Made by a program: the position numbers and the translations under genes. The notes under the pieces were generated by a model. The model was given only the letters and a program-made list of their open reading frames with translations. It made no database searches and was not told the origin of the DNA. Shown here one piece after another: positions 11,983 to 13,387 of a stretch of 13,387 bases of DNA. Source of the stretch: WHSW01 sp036794585 (GTDB lineage Bacteria > Actinomycetota > Thermoleophilia > Solirubrobacterales > 70-9); NCBI GenBank assembly GCA_036794585.1, contig DAIRGH010000083.1:1-13387 (forward strand), given 5' to 3'. Position 1 is the first letter of the stretch. Every line of letters starts with the position of its first letter.

Positions 11983-13212
11983 ATGTCTCGGTCCGACGGC
12001 AACGATGGGGGAGACGGGAGGACCGCGCTGGCCTCCGGGATCGAGCGCCCAACCTCCGAGCGCGAACCCGAGCAGGTCGAGCTCGACCAGGAGGTCGACG
12101 ACACCGAGGAACCCAGGTTCTTCGAGGATCCCAAGCGGCTGGCGCAGACGGCGCTGTTCGTCGTCGTGGTCGTCATCGCGATCTACTTCTTCTTTCCGCA
12201 GATCGCGGGATTCGAGGATGGCCTGGAGAAGCTGGGCAAAGGCCACCGTGGTTGGCTCGCCGTTGCCTTCCTCTTCGGCCTCGTCATGTTCGGCTCCTAT
12301 GTCGCGCTGTTCAGGGGCATCGTCGGTGAGCGGGTGCGGCTCACCTGGGGCGAGAGCTATGAGATCACGATGGCGGGGCTGGCGGCGACCCGGCTGTTCT
12401 CGGCCGGCGGCGCCGGCGGCATCGTGCTCACCTACTGGGCCCTGCGCAAGGCCTGCATGCCGCGCAAGGAGACCGCCGCGAGGATGTTCGCCTTCCTCGT
12501 TCTTCTCTATTCGGTCTACATGGTCACCCTGGTCGTCAACGGGGTGCTGCTGCGAGCCGGCGTCTTCTCAGGCCCTGCGCCGGCGGGACTGACGGTCGTG
12601 CCGGCTACGTTCGCCGGGGGCGTGATCCTCATCTTCCTGCTCGTGGCGCTCGTCCCGGGTGACCTCGAGCGCCGCTTCTCCTCGGCTTCGCAGGAGAAGC
12701 GCTGGGGACGGATGGCGCGCCGCCTGGCGACGGTGCCGTCGACGGCCGCGGTCGGGATCCGCGAGGCGATCGCGTTCGTGCGCGAGCCGTCGCAGGGCGG
12801 GATCGCGATCGCGGGTGCGATCGGCTTCTGGGCGGCGCAGATCGGCATCCTCTGGGCGGCCTTTCACGCCTTCGACGCCGAGGTGCCGCTGGCGGTGGTC
12901 GTGCAGGGGTTCTTCGTCGGCATGTTCGCCAACCTGCTCCCGCTGCCGGGCGGGGTCGGCGGGGTCGACGCGGGCATGATCGGCGCCTTCGCCCTGTTCG
13001 ATCTCGGGCTCGGGGGCGGCACGATCTTCGCCGCGGTGCTCACCTACCGGCTGATCGCCTTCTGGCTGCCGCTGATCCCGGGGGTGATCGCGTTCTTTCA
13101 GCTGCGCCGTACCGTGCAGCGCTGGGACCAGGAACGGCCACGTCGCCTGGTCGCCGCTGCCGCGTCCGAGCCGGTCGCGGGCACCGCCATTACTTCAGAA
13201 AGTAAAGTATGA
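11983..13212 (+). CDS. Flippase-like integral membrane protein (LPG synthase TM-domain family)
   Basis: 409 residues. An acidic, soluble N-terminus of about 50 residues (rich in Glu/Asp between 25 and 47) precedes about eight membrane helices of the UPF0104/YbhN family, the same fold as the flippase domain of lysyl-phosphatidylglycerol synthase MprF. Family signatures: AGGAGGIVLTYWALRK (141-156), NLLPLPGGVGGVDAGMIGAF (317-336) and YRLIAFWLPLIPG (355-367). There is no C-terminal aminoacyl-transferase domain, so it is not an MprF-type synthase. It probably helps move or bind a lipid across the membrane; the substrate is unknown. It follows the PAP2 gene on the same strand and its stop overlaps the trxB ATG (ATGA). 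Confidence 0.88.
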   Translation: MSRSDGNDGGDGRTALASGIERPTSEREPEQVELDQEVDDTEEPRFFEDPKRLAQTALFVVVVVIAIYFFFPQIAGFEDGLEKLGKGHRGWLAVAFLFGLVMFGSYVALFRGIVGERVRLTWGESYEITMAGLAATRLFSAGGAGGIVLTYWALRKACMPRKETAARMFAFLVLLYSVYMVTLVVNGVLLRAGVFSGPAPAGLTVVPATFAGGVILIFLLVALVPGDLERRFSSASQEKRWGRMARRLATVPSTAAVGIREAIAFVREPSQGGIAIAGAIGFWAAQIGILWAAFHAFDAEVPLAVVVQGFFVGMFANLLPLPGGVGGVDAGMIGAFALFDLGLGGGTIFAAVLTYRLIAFWLPLIPGVIAFFQLRRTVQRWDQERPRRLVAAAASEPVAGTAITSESKV

Positions 13213-13213
13213 T
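13208..13213 (+). promoter_or_regulatory. Candidate internal -10 element (TATGAT) before trxB
   Basis: TATGAT lies in a locally AT-rich stretch (about 13188-13240) that stands out in this GC-rich window. If used, translation of trxB would begin at the second ATG (13233), 19 nt downstream. No clear -35 element. Confidence 0.3.
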
Positions 13214-13387
13214 TGACTCAGCAACTACTCCGATGAGCAACGACAAGCACGAGAACCTGATCATCCTCGGCGGCGGGCCCGCCGGCTATACCGCTGCCCT
13301 CTATGCCGCCCGCGCCAACCTCAACCCGCTGGTGATCGAGGGCTTTCAGTGGGGCGGTCAGCTTCAGAACACGACCGACGTCGAGAA
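13209..13387 (+). CDS. trxB: Thioredoxin reductase (3' partial)
   Basis: The first 59 residues of an FAD/NADPH-dependent thioredoxin reductase, cut by the window end. It shows the FAD dinucleotide-binding motif LIILGGGPAGYTAALYAARA (17-36) and the typical IEGFQWGGQLQNTTDVE (43-59), where the family continues into NFPG. The active-site CxxC lies further on and is not visible. Two starts are possible: ATG 13209, overlapping the upstream stop (ATGA), or ATG 13233, giving MSNDKHENLIIL, which is nearer the usual N-terminal length. Neither has a good Shine-Dalgarno sequence. It reduces thioredoxin in the cytoplasm, and no functional link to the flippase-like gene is known. Confidence 0.93.
   Translation, partial: MIDSATTPMSNDKHENLIILGGGPAGYTAALYAARANLNPLVIEGFQWGGQLQNTTDVE

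Noticed and set aside
10969..12246. Long open frame (425 codons) on the minus strand across the PAP2 and flippase-like genes
   Set aside because: It crosses two well-supported plus-strand genes, has low-complexity charged composition and no motif.
1..13387. CRISPR arrays, tRNA or rRNA genes, insertion sequences, riboswitches
   Set aside because: No regularly spaced direct repeats, no cloverleaf, no rRNA-like sequence, no transposase motif and no recognisable riboswitch core were seen on either strand.

Overview
The window is high-GC, densely packed bacterial DNA with short gene overlaps. The gene families, an N-terminal style common in Solirubrobacterales small proteins (the NTF2-like gene at 3387) and apparent leaderless starts suggest an actinomycete, probably class Thermoleophilia. 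That placement is inference; there is no rRNA or other marker here. Most of the window concerns aerobic respiration.

Layout. (1) 1-3196, plus strand: the end of a catalytic A2-type cytochrome c oxidase operon. It holds subunit I (ctaD, 5' end cut by the window), a two-domain universal-stress-like protein, and subunit III (ctaE), joined by 1-4 nt overlaps. (2) 3197-4562, plus strand: an intergenic cluster of palindromes, an NTF2/SnoaL-like protein, and a membrane-anchored universal-stress-like protein related to the one in the oxidase operon. (3) 4569-5270 (or 5336), minus strand: a diheme c-type cytochrome lipoprotein, divergent from a plus-strand two-CBS-domain protein (5393-5815). (4) 5820-10840, minus strand: a six-gene coupled operon in the order subunit II-like, subunit I-like, heme A synthase (ctaA), heme O synthase (ctaB), a 36-residue one-helix peptide, and a 90-residue two-helix protein. 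(5) 10939-13387, plus strand: a PAP2-family membrane phosphatase/transferase, a flippase-like membrane protein, and the start of thioredoxin reductase (trxB).

The main discovery is in region 4. The subunit I-like protein (591 aa) keeps the length, fold signatures and C-terminal motif of oxidase subunit I. It has lost all six histidines that bind heme a, heme a3 and CuB, the cross-linked tyrosine, the heme-propionate arginine pair, and the key residues of the D and K proton channels. The subunit II-like protein next to it has lost both CuA cysteines and one CuA histidine. Both reading frames are intact and translationally coupled to working heme A biosynthesis genes. This looks like a maintained, cofactor-free 'pseudo-oxidase', with a role perhaps in assembly, heme A hand-over or regulation rather than catalysis. 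The catalytic ctaD in region 1 has all its ligands and is an internal control.

A second theme is gene starts. Four genes have a -10-like hexamer 8-9 nt before the start codon and no Shine-Dalgarno sequence, as expected for leaderless mRNAs. At the two divergent promoter regions the start contexts are near-identical inverted copies of each other.
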